Notes: a model not told the origin generated them from the sequence alone. Shown: positions 27,095-37,063, numbered from the stretch's first letter. The stretch: 64,000 bases of DNA from Mariniflexile sp. AS56 (GCF_030552475.1 NZ_JAUPED010000010.1:1-64000); one strand, 5' to 3'. Translations and numbers: made by a program.

Positions 27095-28861
27095 ATGAAA
27101 AAGTATAATTTAATAAGAAAAAAAATGAAGAATATAAAAATAATATCAATCGGTTTTCTAACGGCTTTTTTTATAATGTTTAGTTGTGAGGAAATATTAG
27201 ATGTTGAACCAAAAGATTCGGTTACTCCTATTGCTATATACCAGGATATTGATCAAGTAGAGAAATTGATAGTAACCATGTACAATAGTACAGAAGGTTG
27301 GGCAATTAGAAGAAATGAATTTTGGGGTCAAAGAATTAACCTTGAAGGAGCTTCATTCGAAGCTAAATTTAATTTTCAGGACAGAAATGATATTTATAAT
27401 TTAAGATCTGGTGGTTGGTCCACCTCAAACGTTGGGTTGGCTTTTGAAGTGAAATGGCAAAATTATTGGTCTTATGTGCAATCAAGCAATGAATTCTTGA
27501 GTAACATTGAAGGAAGTCCTGCCAAAGCAGCAAATCCAGCTAAAGCAGATCTTTTAATTGCTGAAGCAAGGTTTTTGAGAGCCAATTTATATGCTAAATT
27601 GATTAAATATTTTGGGGGAGTACCAATAATTACAGAGCCAAATCAACTAACTGGTGATTTTAGTTTTACTAGAAACAGTTATGAAGATTGTGTTAAGTTT
27701 ATTGTAGCTGAATTAGACGCTGTGGCTCCTATTTTGCCACCAACGCGTCCAGCAGCAGAATTTGGAAGAGCCACAAAATTAGCAGCAATGGCTGTTAAAT
27801 CACGAACACTGTTATATGCTGCTAGTAAAGTACATGATCCTGCTTCATTACCGCAAACTCAGAATACTGAATTGTATTCATATTCTGTTGCTACCAAATG
27901 GGCGGATGCTGAGAAAGCAGCAAAAGATATTATAGACATTGTTGGTGATAATGCATTACCTCAAGTAGCTGATGCAGCAGCGTATCAAAAATTGTTTTTG
28001 TCGCCAAATAGCGAAATACTTTTTGCAAGACCGTATGCTGCTGGATTGTATGAAGTTGGTACAGGTGGGTTTAATGCAGCAAACTCTTTGCCTGATTTAG
28101 CACAATCACCTAGTGGCTATGGTGGATGGGGTTTATGTTCTCCAACCCATAATTTTGCTTTAGAGTTTAATTTTGCCGACGGAACAGCTACTGGGGGTGT
28201 AACTCCAGCAAGTCCAAATACGAATAGAGAAATGAGGTATTATGCAAACCTTAATTATCAAGGGGCGATGTTTAGAGGTCGACCTGTTGATTATGCACTG
28301 GCCGTAACTCCAAGTGTAACAACACCAGACGGGTTAGATTCTCCTAAAGGGTTGGGGAACGTACAGCATTCATCTAAAACAGGCTATAATATTAGAAAGT
28401 TTCAAGATGAAACATTAACAAAAACAAACGAAATTTCTCCTAATCGCCCTTATATTCTATATAGAATAGCTGAAGTCTATTTAAATTATGCTGAAGCTTT
28501 GGCTGAACAAAACAAAGATGCATTAGCATTAACATATCTTAATATTGTATCTACAAGAGCAAAACAACCAACTATTATTGGGCTTACCGGACCAGCTCTA
28601 AAGGCAGCTATAAAAAGAGAAAGACGTGTTGAGCTTTGTTTTGAAGGACATAGTTTCTTTGACGAACGACGTTGGATGAATGAAGACAAACTTGGTTTTG
28701 ATATAAAAGGGTTAACTTGGACTAAACCAACAGCAGGACCTGTAACTTTTGTAGAATATACAGTTGTTAATAGACCTTGGGATAAGAAGATGTACTATTT
28801 GCCAATACCTGCATCAGAGGTTGAGATATCTCCTACATTAAAACAAAACGATTTCTATTAA
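27095..28861 (+). CDS. SusD/RagB-like lipoprotein (second pair)
   Basis: The 588-residue protein belongs to the SusD/RagB family. The lipobox is MFSC, followed by EEILDVEPKD. RFLRANLYAKLIKYFGGVPIITEP and the C-terminal RRVELCFEGHSFFDERRWM are classical SusD segments, and the end PIPASEVEISPTLKQND is typical. A second ATG at 27125 gives a more normal signal peptide (MKNIKIISIGFL), and that start may be the true one. It caps the SusC at 23879-27088. No third gene follows; a terminator comes at once, so this pair has no co-transcribed surface glycan-binding protein. Confidence 0.93.
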   Translation: MKKYNLIRKKMKNIKIISIGFLTAFFIMFSCEEILDVEPKDSVTPIAIYQDIDQVEKLIVTMYNSTEGWAIRRNEFWGQRINLEGASFEAKFNFQDRNDIYNLRSGGWSTSNVGLAFEVKWQNYWSYVQSSNEFLSNIEGSPAKAANPAKADLLIAEARFLRANLYAKLIKYFGGVPIITEPNQLTGDFSFTRNSYEDCVKFIVAELDAVAPILPPTRPAAEFGRATKLAAMAVKSRTLLYAASKVHDPASLPQTQNTELYSYSVATKWADAEKAAKDIIDIVGDNALPQVADAAAYQKLFLSPNSEILFARPYAAGLYEVGTGGFNAANSLPDLAQSPSGYGGWGLCSPTHNFALEFNFADGTATGGVTPASPNTNREMRYYANLNYQGAMFRGRPVDYALAVTPSVTTPDGLDSPKGLGNVQHSSKTGYNIRKFQDETLTKTNEISPNRPYILYRIAEVYLNYAEALAEQNKDALALTYLNIVSTRAKQPTIIGLTGPALKAAIKRERRVELCFEGHSFFDERRWMNEDKLGFDIKGLTWTKPTAGPVTFVEYTVVNRPWDKKMYYLPIPASEVEISPTLKQNDFY

Positions 28862-28900
28862 ATAGTTTATATTTTTATACTGGTTTAAATGAGTATTTAT

Positions 28901-28933
28901 AAAAAAACCGAGAATATAATTCTCGGTTTTTTT
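28901..28933 (+). terminator. rho-independent terminator of the second susCD operon
   Basis: AAAAAACCGAGAAT pairs with ATTCTCGGTTTTTT in a strong near-perfect hairpin with a T-run, 40 bp after the susD stop. Confidence 0.9.
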
Positions 28934-28966
28934 AGTTATTTTGATGAAATGTTATTTTATGCAATT

Positions 28967-29032
28967 AGGTAATATTGATTATTTCAAGGGTAATATAACA
29001 CGGTGTTAAATTATAGATATCGTTTATTTTAG
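28967..29032 (+). promoter_or_regulatory. PUL operator plus -7 box for the 29-41 kb operon
   Basis: AGGTAA (28967) and GGGTAA (28988) are 21 bp apart. TATTTTAG (29025-29032), TAnnTTTG-like, begins 32 bp after the second half-site. It drives the cycloisomerase gene and probably the seven genes that follow. Confidence 0.7.
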
Positions 29033-29130
29033 TACATTGAAATAGTAAGATAATTTCAATTTATAAATTCATGTTTTTATTGTTTAACAAACATTAAAAA
29101 ATATTTTTCTTTAATAATAAAACATATTAT

Positions 29131-30288
29131 ATGGTAATTGAAAAAATAGAAGCATTTGTATTAAAAGATGAACTTTCAAACAGTTTTTTCTTTTCTCAAT
29201 GGGAGTATGCTGAAAGACGCATTTGTGTTGTAAAAGTAACGGCTTCAGACGGAACGTATGGATGGGGCGAAGGTTACGGGCCAGCAGCATTAATAGAAAC
29301 AGGGATTAAAATGCTAGAACCTATAGTTGTAGGTGAAGATCCGTTACAAAACGAGGTTATCTGGAATAAAATGTACCGTAAAACTTTAGATTTTGCGCGA
29401 AGAGGAGTGTTAATGGCATCAATTAGTGCCATTGATATTGCTATTTGGGATTTAAAAGGTAAAATACTTGGATTGCCAATTTCAACCTTATTGGGTGGTG
29501 CTCACAGAATAAAAATTAGACCTTATGCTACCGGTATGTATTTTACCGATCATAATAACCCTACTAAAGATTTTGAAAAGGAAGCAAAACTTTATATTTC
29601 GCAAGGCTTTAAGGCTATAAAGATGAAGGTTGGATTAGGCATAAAAGAAGATGTGGCTAATGTAAAGAAGCTTAGAGGTATTATAGGTGATGATATTCAA
29701 TTAATGGTAGATTCTAATCATGCGTATTCGTTAAGAGAAGCTATAGAACTTGCTAGAAAAATAGAAAAGTATGATATAAGTTGGTTTGAAGAGCCTTTGT
29801 CACCAGAATTTTACGATCAGCATTATGAATTGAGACAAAAAACATCCATACCAATTGCAGGTGGTGAATGCGAATATTTACGATTCGGGTTTCAGCAATT
29901 AATCAAAAGTAAATCTGTAGATATTATTCAACCAGATATTTGTGCAGCTGGTGGTTTAACAGAAGCAAAACGAATTGCTACCTTGGCAAGTACAAATGGA
30001 ATCGATTTAATTCCACATACTTGGGGAACGTCTATCGGTCTTCATGTCGCATTGCATTTTATTGCAAATATTGAGTCGATTCCCGGACGAATGCACCAAC
30101 CAGATTTCCTAATTGAATACGACCAAACTGAAAATGGTCTACGTGATAAATTAACTTTTCCTGCTATTGAAATGAAGGACGGGTATCTTGAAGTTCCAAA
30201 CAGACCAGGACTTGGAATTGATATTGATAAAGCTGTTTTAGAAAGATACGCAGTTTGTAAAACAACATTTAAAAAGAGTATATTATAA
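29131..30288 (+). CDS. enolase-superfamily cycloisomerase, probable 3,6-anhydrogalactonate cycloisomerase
   Basis: The 385-residue protein belongs to the mandelate racemase/muconate lactonizing group of the enolase superfamily. An N-terminal capping domain is followed by a barrel with Lys164-x-Lys166 (KMK), metal ligands Asp194 (VDSNH), Glu220 (FEEP) and Glu246 (GGECE), and catalytic His296 (PHTWG). It lies in one operon with an aldehyde dehydrogenase and a GH127 enzyme. The expected reaction is ring opening of 3,6-anhydro-galactonate to 2-keto-3-deoxy-galactonate. By sequence alone a sugar-acid dehydratase such as galactonate dehydratase is also possible. It is the first gene behind the PUL operator at 28967. 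Confidence 0.85.
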   Translation: MVIEKIEAFVLKDELSNSFFFSQWEYAERRICVVKVTASDGTYGWGEGYGPAALIETGIKMLEPIVVGEDPLQNEVIWNKMYRKTLDFARRGVLMASISAIDIAIWDLKGKILGLPISTLLGGAHRIKIRPYATGMYFTDHNNPTKDFEKEAKLYISQGFKAIKMKVGLGIKEDVANVKKLRGIIGDDIQLMVDSNHAYSLREAIELARKIEKYDISWFEEPLSPEFYDQHYELRQKTSIPIAGGECEYLRFGFQQLIKSKSVDIIQPDICAAGGLTEAKRIATLASTNGIDLIPHTWGTSIGLHVALHFIANIESIPGRMHQPDFLIEYDQTENGLRDKLTFPAIEMKDGYLEVPNRPGLGIDIDKAVLERYAVCKTTFKKSIL

Positions 30289-30295
30289 AAGAATT

Positions 30296-31756
30296 ATGGT
30301 TATGAAGACAGAAAATTTCGGTTATAAAAAATTATATATAGATGGCAAATTAGTTGATTCTGTAAGTGGAGAAAGAGAAGATATTATTTGTCCTGCAACG
30401 GGCGAAGTCATTGCTCAAGTAGCTAAAGCTGGAAAAGCAGATGCCGAAAAGGCTTTGCTATCATCTCAAAAAGGTTTTAAGTATTGGTCTAAATTGTCTT
30501 TGGAAGAAAGAACAGCATGGATGCTGAAATTACGTGCTGCTATTTTAGAAAAAGAGCACGAACTTAAAACAGCCATGGTGCATGAAATGGGTAAAACCTA
30601 TGCCGGATCGCAAGAAGATATTGATAGACTTACTGAAGCATTAGAGTGGTATCCCAACGCCATGAAAAATTTAAGAGAAGAGCAAATTCCAGATTACGAG
30701 GGTACACATACACATAAAATGATTTCTAAACCGGCGGGAGTTGCCATTGCATATTTAGCATGGAATTTTCCGTTATTAAATGTGGGTTATAAAATTGGGC
30801 CAGCATTGGCTTCTGGTTGTTCATTAATCATTAAACCATCATCCTTATCCCCATTATCAGCTTATATGCTTGGCGAAATTTTGCATAGCATTAATTTCCC
30901 TGCAGGAGTTGTTAATATTTTAGCAGGTTCTAGTAGGGAAGTTGCAACACCAATGACTACAAGCAAAATTCCAGCTGTAATAACCATGATTGGTTCTACG
31001 CAAACAGGACAAAGAATAATTGCAGATAGTACAACTTCTATCAAAAAATTAGGAATGGAATTGGGTGGAAATGCACCCTTTATTGTTTTTGAAGATGCAG
31101 ATTTTGAAACCGCTTTAAATTTAGCAATCATATTAAGATTTCATAATACAGGTCAAATTTGTGTAGCTGCAAACAGAATATTTGTTCATAAAAACATTTA
31201 TGATAAGTTTTTAAAAGCTTATGTAAAAAGAGCATCAGAACTAAAAATAGGATTTGGAATTAAAGAAAACGAAGATGTTTTTATGGGACCTTTAGCTTCT
31301 AGTGAATCTAGAGACAGAATGTTCGAATTAATAGAAGATGCGGTTAGCAAAGGGGCAACATTAGAATATGGAGGTAAAATTCCTCATGATTTACCTAAAG
31401 GAGGCTATTGGATGCAACCAACTGTGGTTTCTGGTATAACAACAGAAATGAAATTGTTTAGAGAAGAAACTTTCGGGCCCGTAGCCGGCATCATGTCTTT
31501 TGAAACAGATGAGGAAGTTTTACAGTTAGCAAATGATACGGAATTCGGATTAGCTTCATATATTTTTACTAATAATAATAAGAGAATTGAGCGGTTTACT
31601 GAAGATTTAGAGTTTGGTGAAATTCAAATAAATGGTGTTAAATATGCTATCTATTTACCACATGGAGGCTTTAAAAATAGCGGTATTGGACACGATTGTT
31701 CTCACTTAGCTTTGGAAGATTATTTGGTTAAAAAACGAGTTTCATCAGCCATTTAA
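30296..31756 (+). CDS. NAD(P)-dependent aldehyde dehydrogenase, probable 3,6-anhydrogalactose dehydrogenase
   Basis: The 486-residue protein is of ALDH superfamily length with all key residues: AWNFPLLN (Asn of the oxyanion hole), Glu255 in GMELGGNAPF and catalytic Cys289 in NTGQICVAANR, plus the EETFGPV motif. In this context it should oxidise 3,6-anhydrogalactose to 3,6-anhydrogalactonate in the cytoplasm, feeding the cycloisomerase encoded 7 bp upstream. Whether it prefers the D-form (carrageenan) or the L-form (agar) cannot be read from motifs; the neighbouring kappa-carrageenase argues for D. A second ATG two codons in (30302) could be the start. Confidence 0.88.
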   Translation: MVMKTENFGYKKLYIDGKLVDSVSGEREDIICPATGEVIAQVAKAGKADAEKALLSSQKGFKYWSKLSLEERTAWMLKLRAAILEKEHELKTAMVHEMGKTYAGSQEDIDRLTEALEWYPNAMKNLREEQIPDYEGTHTHKMISKPAGVAIAYLAWNFPLLNVGYKIGPALASGCSLIIKPSSLSPLSAYMLGEILHSINFPAGVVNILAGSSREVATPMTTSKIPAVITMIGSTQTGQRIIADSTTSIKKLGMELGGNAPFIVFEDADFETALNLAIILRFHNTGQICVAANRIFVHKNIYDKFLKAYVKRASELKIGFGIKENEDVFMGPLASSESRDRMFELIEDAVSKGATLEYGGKIPHDLPKGGYWMQPTVVSGITTEMKLFREETFGPVAGIMSFETDEEVLQLANDTEFGLASYIFTNNNKRIERFTEDLEFGEIQINGVKYAIYLPHGGFKNSGIGHDCSHLALEDYLVKKRVSSAI

Positions 31757-31776
31757 TCTGGATGAAATTATTTATT

Positions 31777-32061
31777 ATGAAAAAGTTGTTTTTATTTATT
31801 TCCTTATTAGTAATAAATATTTCAGCATTCAAAGGCAAGAGTTTATTTCATTATTAAAATATATTTAGCCAGAAAACTAAATAGCATTTCATCTTATACA
31901 GTTCAAAAAAACCTATAAAAAGTGAGTCGTATGAATTAGAAATTGGCGAAGGCAATACGCCAGTAACCTATTTTGAAGCTCCTTCGGTAAAAAAATTCCA
32001 AAGTAATAAATGTGACTTTATAAACCTCGCTGTTTTATTAAAGAATAAAAGTAAAAAATGA
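31777..32061 (+). pseudogene. internally deleted gene for a secreted protein
   Basis: Between the dehydrogenase and the FG-GAP gene lies a 26-codon frame (31777-31857) that is a clear signal peptide start (MKKLFLFISLLVINISAF) ending in a stop. A second open stretch (about 31911-32061, about 50 codons, with GEGNTPVTYFEAP) follows, and its TGA overlaps the next ATG as ATGA. The overlap looks like a former translationally coupled gene end. Together they look like the head and tail of one gene with its middle lost. The family is not recognised. Confidence 0.45.
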
Positions 32062-33956
32062 AAAATAATACCCAAATACATATCTCATTATTGATAACAG
32101 TTGTTCTGATTTGTTTTGCCATTTCTTTTGGTAATGCACAGGCAACAAATACAAGTAATTCGAAAGATTTTTTTAACGAGGTTACTAAAGAGTTTCCAAA
32201 ACAAGAGAAAAACTTAAGAAAATGGGATGCGCCAGTAGTAGCCGATTTAGACCAAGATGGTTATCAAGATTTATTGATAAACGACCACGGTTTTGGTATT
32301 CAAGTCTGTTGGAATAACAATGGTAAATTCGAAAAACCTTATGATCTTATCATGGGAGATTTACATGGTGTTGCTGTTGGTGATTTTGATTTTGATGGAA
32401 ATTTGGAAGTCATTATGTCTCGTGGAGGCGGTTCGGGTAGCAATGCCAGAAATTCAAAAACATTTAGAGTTACTAAAAATAGAGAGTTCATTGCTTTACC
32501 TGATTTTAATGTCCCATTAGAGTTAATGCGAGGCAGAACCTTACAATTTTTGGATGGCGATAATGATGGAGATTTAGATTTGTTGAATTTTGCGTTTCCA
32601 GGGGCTGAAAAGAATGGCGAAAGTGAAAATTATGTATATAAAAATAATGGTAATGGAGAGCTTATCCTTCATTCTACACTACCAGCAGTAAAGGCTGATG
32701 GTCAAAAAACATTGGTGACAGATTTTAATAACGATGCCGTTTTCGATTTAGTAATGTACGGAAATGGACCCGTTAAAGCATTTAAAGGTAATGGCGATTT
32801 AACTTTTACCGACGTTTCAAAGGAAGTACTTCCTTATGATATTAAAGATGTAACAGGAATCGCTGAAATTGATTTTGATAACGATGGCGATTTAGACTTA
32901 TATTTTACAAGAGGAAATGGTTTTGAAATTGGAGAAACCTTTTTTGATAATGAAACAAAGACCTTAGGTTTTTTTACAAAACGTGGCGAATTTAATTTTG
33001 AAATGCCCGTTGGAGATGTTTTAAAATTAGAAAATATGCAATCGCAATGGCCAAATGCTGATACTTATTATATTGGTGAAGCATCCTATGATTATACATT
33101 TGAAGGCGAAACTCATACAGGTAAAGATATTAAATTGGTGAATAGTAATGCATTTGGATTTCCAGATAATACTAATTTTAAAGACAAATCAGGCTGGTAC
33201 ATTGGTTATATAGGCAATAAAAAATGGAGAATAGCCGGTTATCTTTCGGCACCATCAACAGGTATTGTTCATGGCGTAGAAGATTATCCAAAATATAATC
33301 ATCCTAAAGAATTAAGCGATATTTTATTAGAAAACAAAGAACGGAAATTGGTTGATGTTACTAAAGAACAACATGTTTTTGAAACATCAAATAATGAAGG
33401 TGTAACCATTGCAGATTTCGACAATAATGGGTATCAAGATATCCTAATTGTAAAAAGAGGTAATTTGATTCATGCTAATGAGTCGATAATTTTTCTGAAT
33501 AAAGGAAAATCAGGGTTTGAAAAACTAACCAATCATCAAATCATTTCTAAAGAATTAGGAGCCATAGGAATGGCGGTTGAGACCATCGATTATAACCAAG
33601 ATGGAAAAATCGATGTGGTTTTGGGCAATGAAAGAGGATTGTGGCACTTGTTTAAAAATGAATTAGCAGAAGCTGGAAACAATCATTTTATCACGATAGA
33701 AGTGGGAAATTCTAATTCAGGAAAAGTAACCGCTTTAGGAGCCAAGGTGGAAGTGAAATCGTGCAAAAACACTCAAATTCAAAGAGTAGGTTCAACAGGG
33801 GCACAATATTCCCAAGGGCTTAACAATTTTATGAATTTCGGATTAGGAACATGCAAGGAGGCTGTAAAAGTAAAAGTAACCTACACAAATGGCGAAACCA
33901 TAGAAAAAAGTATCACCACATTGAATACTAAAGTTTTAATAGGAAAAAATAATTAA
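32058..33956 (+). CDS. FG-GAP/VCBS-repeat secreted protein with C-terminal ASPIC/UnbV-like domain (copy A)
   Basis: The 632-residue protein has a signal peptide (cleavage near 30) and at least six FG-GAP/VCBS calcium-binding loops of DxDxDG type: DLDQDGYQDLL, DFDFDGNLEVI, DNDGDLDLL, DFDNDGDLDLY, DFDNNGYQDIL and DYNQDGKIDVV. These form a beta-propeller. The C-terminal 90 residues (GAKVEVKSCKNTQIQRVGSTGAQYSQG...LGTCKEAVKVKVTYTNGE) match the ASPIC/UnbV domain. It has no catalytic motif, and a binding or scaffolding role outside the cytoplasm is likely. A paralogue of the same size lies at 52648-54516, also within the regulon, which suggests a dedicated role in carrageenan use. Confidence 0.85.
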   Translation: MKNNTQIHISLLITVVLICFAISFGNAQATNTSNSKDFFNEVTKEFPKQEKNLRKWDAPVVADLDQDGYQDLLINDHGFGIQVCWNNNGKFEKPYDLIMGDLHGVAVGDFDFDGNLEVIMSRGGGSGSNARNSKTFRVTKNREFIALPDFNVPLELMRGRTLQFLDGDNDGDLDLLNFAFPGAEKNGESENYVYKNNGNGELILHSTLPAVKADGQKTLVTDFNNDAVFDLVMYGNGPVKAFKGNGDLTFTDVSKEVLPYDIKDVTGIAEIDFDNDGDLDLYFTRGNGFEIGETFFDNETKTLGFFTKRGEFNFEMPVGDVLKLENMQSQWPNADTYYIGEASYDYTFEGETHTGKDIKLVNSNAFGFPDNTNFKDKSGWYIGYIGNKKWRIAGYLSAPSTGIVHGVEDYPKYNHPKELSDILLENKERKLVDVTKEQHVFETSNNEGVTIADFDNNGYQDILIVKRGNLIHANESIIFLNKGKSGFEKLTNHQIISKELGAIGMAVETIDYNQDGKIDVVLGNERGLWHLFKNELAEAGNNHFITIEVGNSNSGKVTALGAKVEVKSCKNTQIQRVGSTGAQYSQGLNNFMNFGLGTCKEAVKVKVTYTNGETIEKSITTLNTKVLIGKNN

Positions 33957-33994
33957 TATTTATACCAACAAACCAACTAAATAATTTACTTAAT

Positions 33995-35560
33995 ATGAGC
34001 AATTTTAAAAAAAACGCCTATAAATACTCTACCATTGTAGCAATGGGTGGTTTTGTCTTTGGGCTTGATGCCGCTTTAATTTCTGGAGCATTTAAATTCA
34101 TTACTGCAGAGTTCAATTTAAATGAGTGGCAAGTTGGTGCTTTAGGTTTTGGACCAGGAATAGGTGTTTTAATTGCTTTACCATTAGCAGCTTGGTCGAG
34201 TAACAAATACGGACGAAAAGCAACTTTAAAAGTTATTGCTGCGTTGTACTTAATATCGGCGTTAGGTTCTGCTTTTGCACCTACATTTGTTACATTATTT
34301 GTAGCGCGACTTCTTGGAGGTTTAGCATTTAGTTCAATTACTCTAGCAGCTATGTATATTGGAGAAATAGCACCTGCCGAGTATCGAGGAAAGTTAGTGT
34401 CAATGACTCAAATTAACATAGTTATTGGTCTTACAGCAGCATATTTTATTAATTATTGGATACTTCAAAATACTAATTCTGATGCGGAATGGGTAACTGC
34501 CATTGGATTAAAACAATATACTTGGAGATGGATGTTAGGTATTGAAATTGTGCCAGCTTTAATTTGGTTTGGATTACTTTATCTTGTACCCCGTAGTCCA
34601 GCTTGGTTAATATATCAAGGTAAGTACGAAGAAGCTAAACGTACATTATCCAAAGTTGTTCCAGAAAATGACATTGATGCACAGGTAGCAGAAATGCAAC
34701 TAAGTGTTCAAGAAAGTAATCAAGACAGATCAGTAGGAAGTCAGATGAAAGAAATCTTTAGTAAAAAGATGACTATCGTTACAATCGTAGCATTTACAAT
34801 GGCTATAGTGCAACAATCTACAGGTATCAATGCTGTTTTAACCTATGCACCAACAGTAATGGAGCAGTTAGGTTTAGGAGAGCAAGCAGCATTTCAACAA
34901 GCCATTTGGATAGGTTTAGTTAGTATTCTTTTTACGGTATTATCATTAGTGTTAATAGACAAGTTAGGAAGACGCCCCATGATGATTTCTGGTTTAATTT
35001 GGGTAATTTTAAGTCTTGGAATATGTGCTTATGGCTTTGGTTCCGCAAAATACGAGGTAACTAATGAGGCTATTGCAGAAATGAGCGATATACCAAATGT
35101 GGAAAAATTGACGACCTTAGTAGGTCAACAATTTGCAACAGATATAGAGTTTAAAGAAGCCGTAAAAGGGGTTATGGGAGATATTTCTGCCAGAGACAAT
35201 TCTAGTGTTTTTCTTCAAAAATCGGCCGTACTTAATGCCACTTTAATTCTTATTGGTATTTTAAGCTTTATCGCAGCATTTCATTTTTCGGTCGGCCCAA
35301 TTATGTGGGTATTGCTTTCAGAAATTTTCCCTATTTCAGTTAGAGGAATTGCCATTCCATTTTTCGCACTTCTTTCTAGTACTATAAGTGCTTTAACACA
35401 GTTTCTTTTTCCTTGGCAACTGGCCACCATGGGTGCAAGTACTATATTTTTATTTTATGGTGGAATTGTTTTTATAGGATTAATAATTCTTTATAAATAC
35501 CTACCGGAAACTAAAAATTTAACGATAGAAGAGATTCAATTAAAATTAAAAACAAAATAA
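33995..35560 (+). CDS. MFS sugar porter
   Basis: The 521-residue membrane protein has about 12 hydrophobic segments and the sugar porter signatures: GRKATLK after TM2, RLLGGLAFSSITLAAMYIGEIAPAEYRGK, LIDKLGRRPM in the second half and PETKN at the C-terminus. It should move a monosaccharide, probably 3,6-anhydrogalactose or galactose, across the inner membrane by proton symport. An insertion of about 60 residues (AEMSDIPNVEK...ISARDNSSVF) extends the loop between two late TM segments. It lies 38 bp after the FG-GAP gene and 9 bp before a GH16 gene in the operon. The substrate is inferred from context. Confidence 0.9.
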   Translation: MSNFKKNAYKYSTIVAMGGFVFGLDAALISGAFKFITAEFNLNEWQVGALGFGPGIGVLIALPLAAWSSNKYGRKATLKVIAALYLISALGSAFAPTFVTLFVARLLGGLAFSSITLAAMYIGEIAPAEYRGKLVSMTQINIVIGLTAAYFINYWILQNTNSDAEWVTAIGLKQYTWRWMLGIEIVPALIWFGLLYLVPRSPAWLIYQGKYEEAKRTLSKVVPENDIDAQVAEMQLSVQESNQDRSVGSQMKEIFSKKMTIVTIVAFTMAIVQQSTGINAVLTYAPTVMEQLGLGEQAAFQQAIWIGLVSILFTVLSLVLIDKLGRRPMMISGLIWVILSLGICAYGFGSAKYEVTNEAIAEMSDIPNVEKLTTLVGQQFATDIEFKEAVKGVMGDISARDNSSVFLQKSAVLNATLILIGILSFIAAFHFSVGPIMWVLLSEIFPISVRGIAIPFFALLSSTISALTQFLFPWQLATMGASTIFLFYGGIVFIGLIILYKYLPETKNLTIEEIQLKLKTK

Positions 35561-35569
35561 CTGATTAAA

Positions 35570-37063
35570 ATGATAAAGCAACTAAAACACGTTCCAAATT
35601 TCATACTCCTTTTAGCATTATTAGTAGTTTTTGGTTGTAATGCCCAAAAAAAAATAAAGACTGATAAAACGGTTCAAACTATTAAAAGCACTTTAAATCC
35701 ATTTTCAGACCAAGAAAACAAAGAAGGATGGGTTTTAAATGACGAAATTAGTGATGAATTTGAAGGTACTTCAATAGATACCACAAAATGGTTTGTTGAA
35801 GGTCAAAATGGCGATTATTACATTTGGAAAGGGCGTGCACCTTCACAATTCGTGCCTCATAATGTACGTGTAGAAGATGGGAAATTAAAATTGAGAACTG
35901 CATGGGAGCCTGATTATCCATTTTTTCAAGAAACATATACCGATGGAAACATGGGAACTGCCAAATATGGTGAATATGAAGGAAAACCGATGCCTGTAAC
36001 AACCGCTGGAGTTATTTCTAAAAAACGTTTTTTAAACGGGTATATGGAAGTAAAATCTAAAGTAGGAAATGCTGCTATTACAGGTGCATTTTGGGCTATT
36101 GGTTATGAACAAGAATTGGATGTGTATGAATTAATGGGTAACCCCAAAAAATCGGGAAACATTAAGGCAAATTCTTATTTAGCTACGGCTCACGATTGGA
36201 GTCCACCAGCTAAAAGACCAACAAATGTATTTCAACATACTGAAGATTTACCTTATAGAACTGCTGATGAATTTCATGTTTATGGTGCAGAATGGGGCGA
36301 AGATTTCTTAAAATTATTTATTGATGGTAAATTAGTTCACCACTTTACTCAAAACGATGTGGGGTTAGACTGGGTACTTAACAACCCAATGGAGGTTTGG
36401 TTGGATTCTGAAATTTTCTTTTGGTTAGGTCTTCCGCATAAAGAAGAATTACCAGTCGACTTTGAAATTGAATATATGAGAGTTTGGCAAAAACCTTCGG
36501 ATAATTTACTGGCAAAAGACCGTGCTTTTTACGGTTTTGAAGGTCCAATCTTATTTGAAGATGTCCCAAGACCATTAACCATGGTTCCTGAAGATTCTAA
36601 TGCTAATGCGTATCAAAAATTTTGGTTAATTGATGAAGGGTCTTCTAAATATTTTTCAATTGTAGAAGGTCAATATGCAAGTGGCGTGGAGAGTCTTCAA
36701 TTTGCAGGATACGGTAAAGGCGAAAATTTTGAAATTGAAAAAGCTTCTGTTTTAACACCTGAAGGTGCCATAAATTTAGGAACTGGTGATTACACTTTTT
36801 CTATGAAAGTATGGTTGGATCAAGGTAGGATTTCGGAAAAAATATATGTTTCCTTTGAAAATCCTAAGTTAGAAATTGTTTTTAAAGATTTATCTAAATT
36901 AGCTAGACGTCAATGGGTAACTCTTGAGGCCAACATTTCAAAAACTGCAGCTTCAGCAAAAAACGATCAACTTAAAATAGAAATTAGAAAAGAAGATTTA
37001 CCGAAAGATAAAGCTCCGAAAATTTTTATTGATGATATCGCAATAAAAAAAGCAAAAAAATAA
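35570..37063 (+). CDS. GH16 family galactanase with C-terminal CBM-like domain, lipoprotein
   Basis: The 497-residue protein has a lipobox (VFGC, Cys about 23) and a GH16 domain (about 40-310) with ELDVYE, Glu182, Asp184 and Glu187 being the catalytic triad of the bulged type. A C-terminal beta-sandwich (about 320-497) with LQFAGYGKGENFEI and IFIDDIAIKKAKK resembles a carbohydrate-binding module. The GH16 part is like the proteins at 21785 and 63646 (shared WKGRAPSQF and RVEDGKLKLRTAWEPDYPF). It probably cuts carrageenan or a hybrid galactan at the cell surface. The exact subfamily, and an agarase or porphyranase alternative, are unresolved. Confidence 0.88.
   Translation: MIKQLKHVPNFILLLALLVVFGCNAQKKIKTDKTVQTIKSTLNPFSDQENKEGWVLNDEISDEFEGTSIDTTKWFVEGQNGDYYIWKGRAPSQFVPHNVRVEDGKLKLRTAWEPDYPFFQETYTDGNMGTAKYGEYEGKPMPVTTAGVISKKRFLNGYMEVKSKVGNAAITGAFWAIGYEQELDVYELMGNPKKSGNIKANSYLATAHDWSPPAKRPTNVFQHTEDLPYRTADEFHVYGAEWGEDFLKLFIDGKLVHHFTQNDVGLDWVLNNPMEVWLDSEIFFWLGLPHKEELPVDFEIEYMRVWQKPSDNLLAKDRAFYGFEGPILFEDVPRPLTMVPEDSNANAYQKFWLIDEGSSKYFSIVEGQYASGVESLQFAGYGKGENFEIEKASVLTPEGAINLGTGDYTFSMKVWLDQGRISEKIYVSFENPKLEIVFKDLSKLARRQWVTLEANISKTAASAKNDQLKIEIRKEDLPKDKAPKIFIDDIAIKKAKK

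Noticed and set aside
31911-32061. GEGNTP as a threonine synthase remnant
   Set aside because: The short motif alone resembles PLP enzymes, but the rest does not follow that family and the preceding signal peptide argues for a secreted protein.
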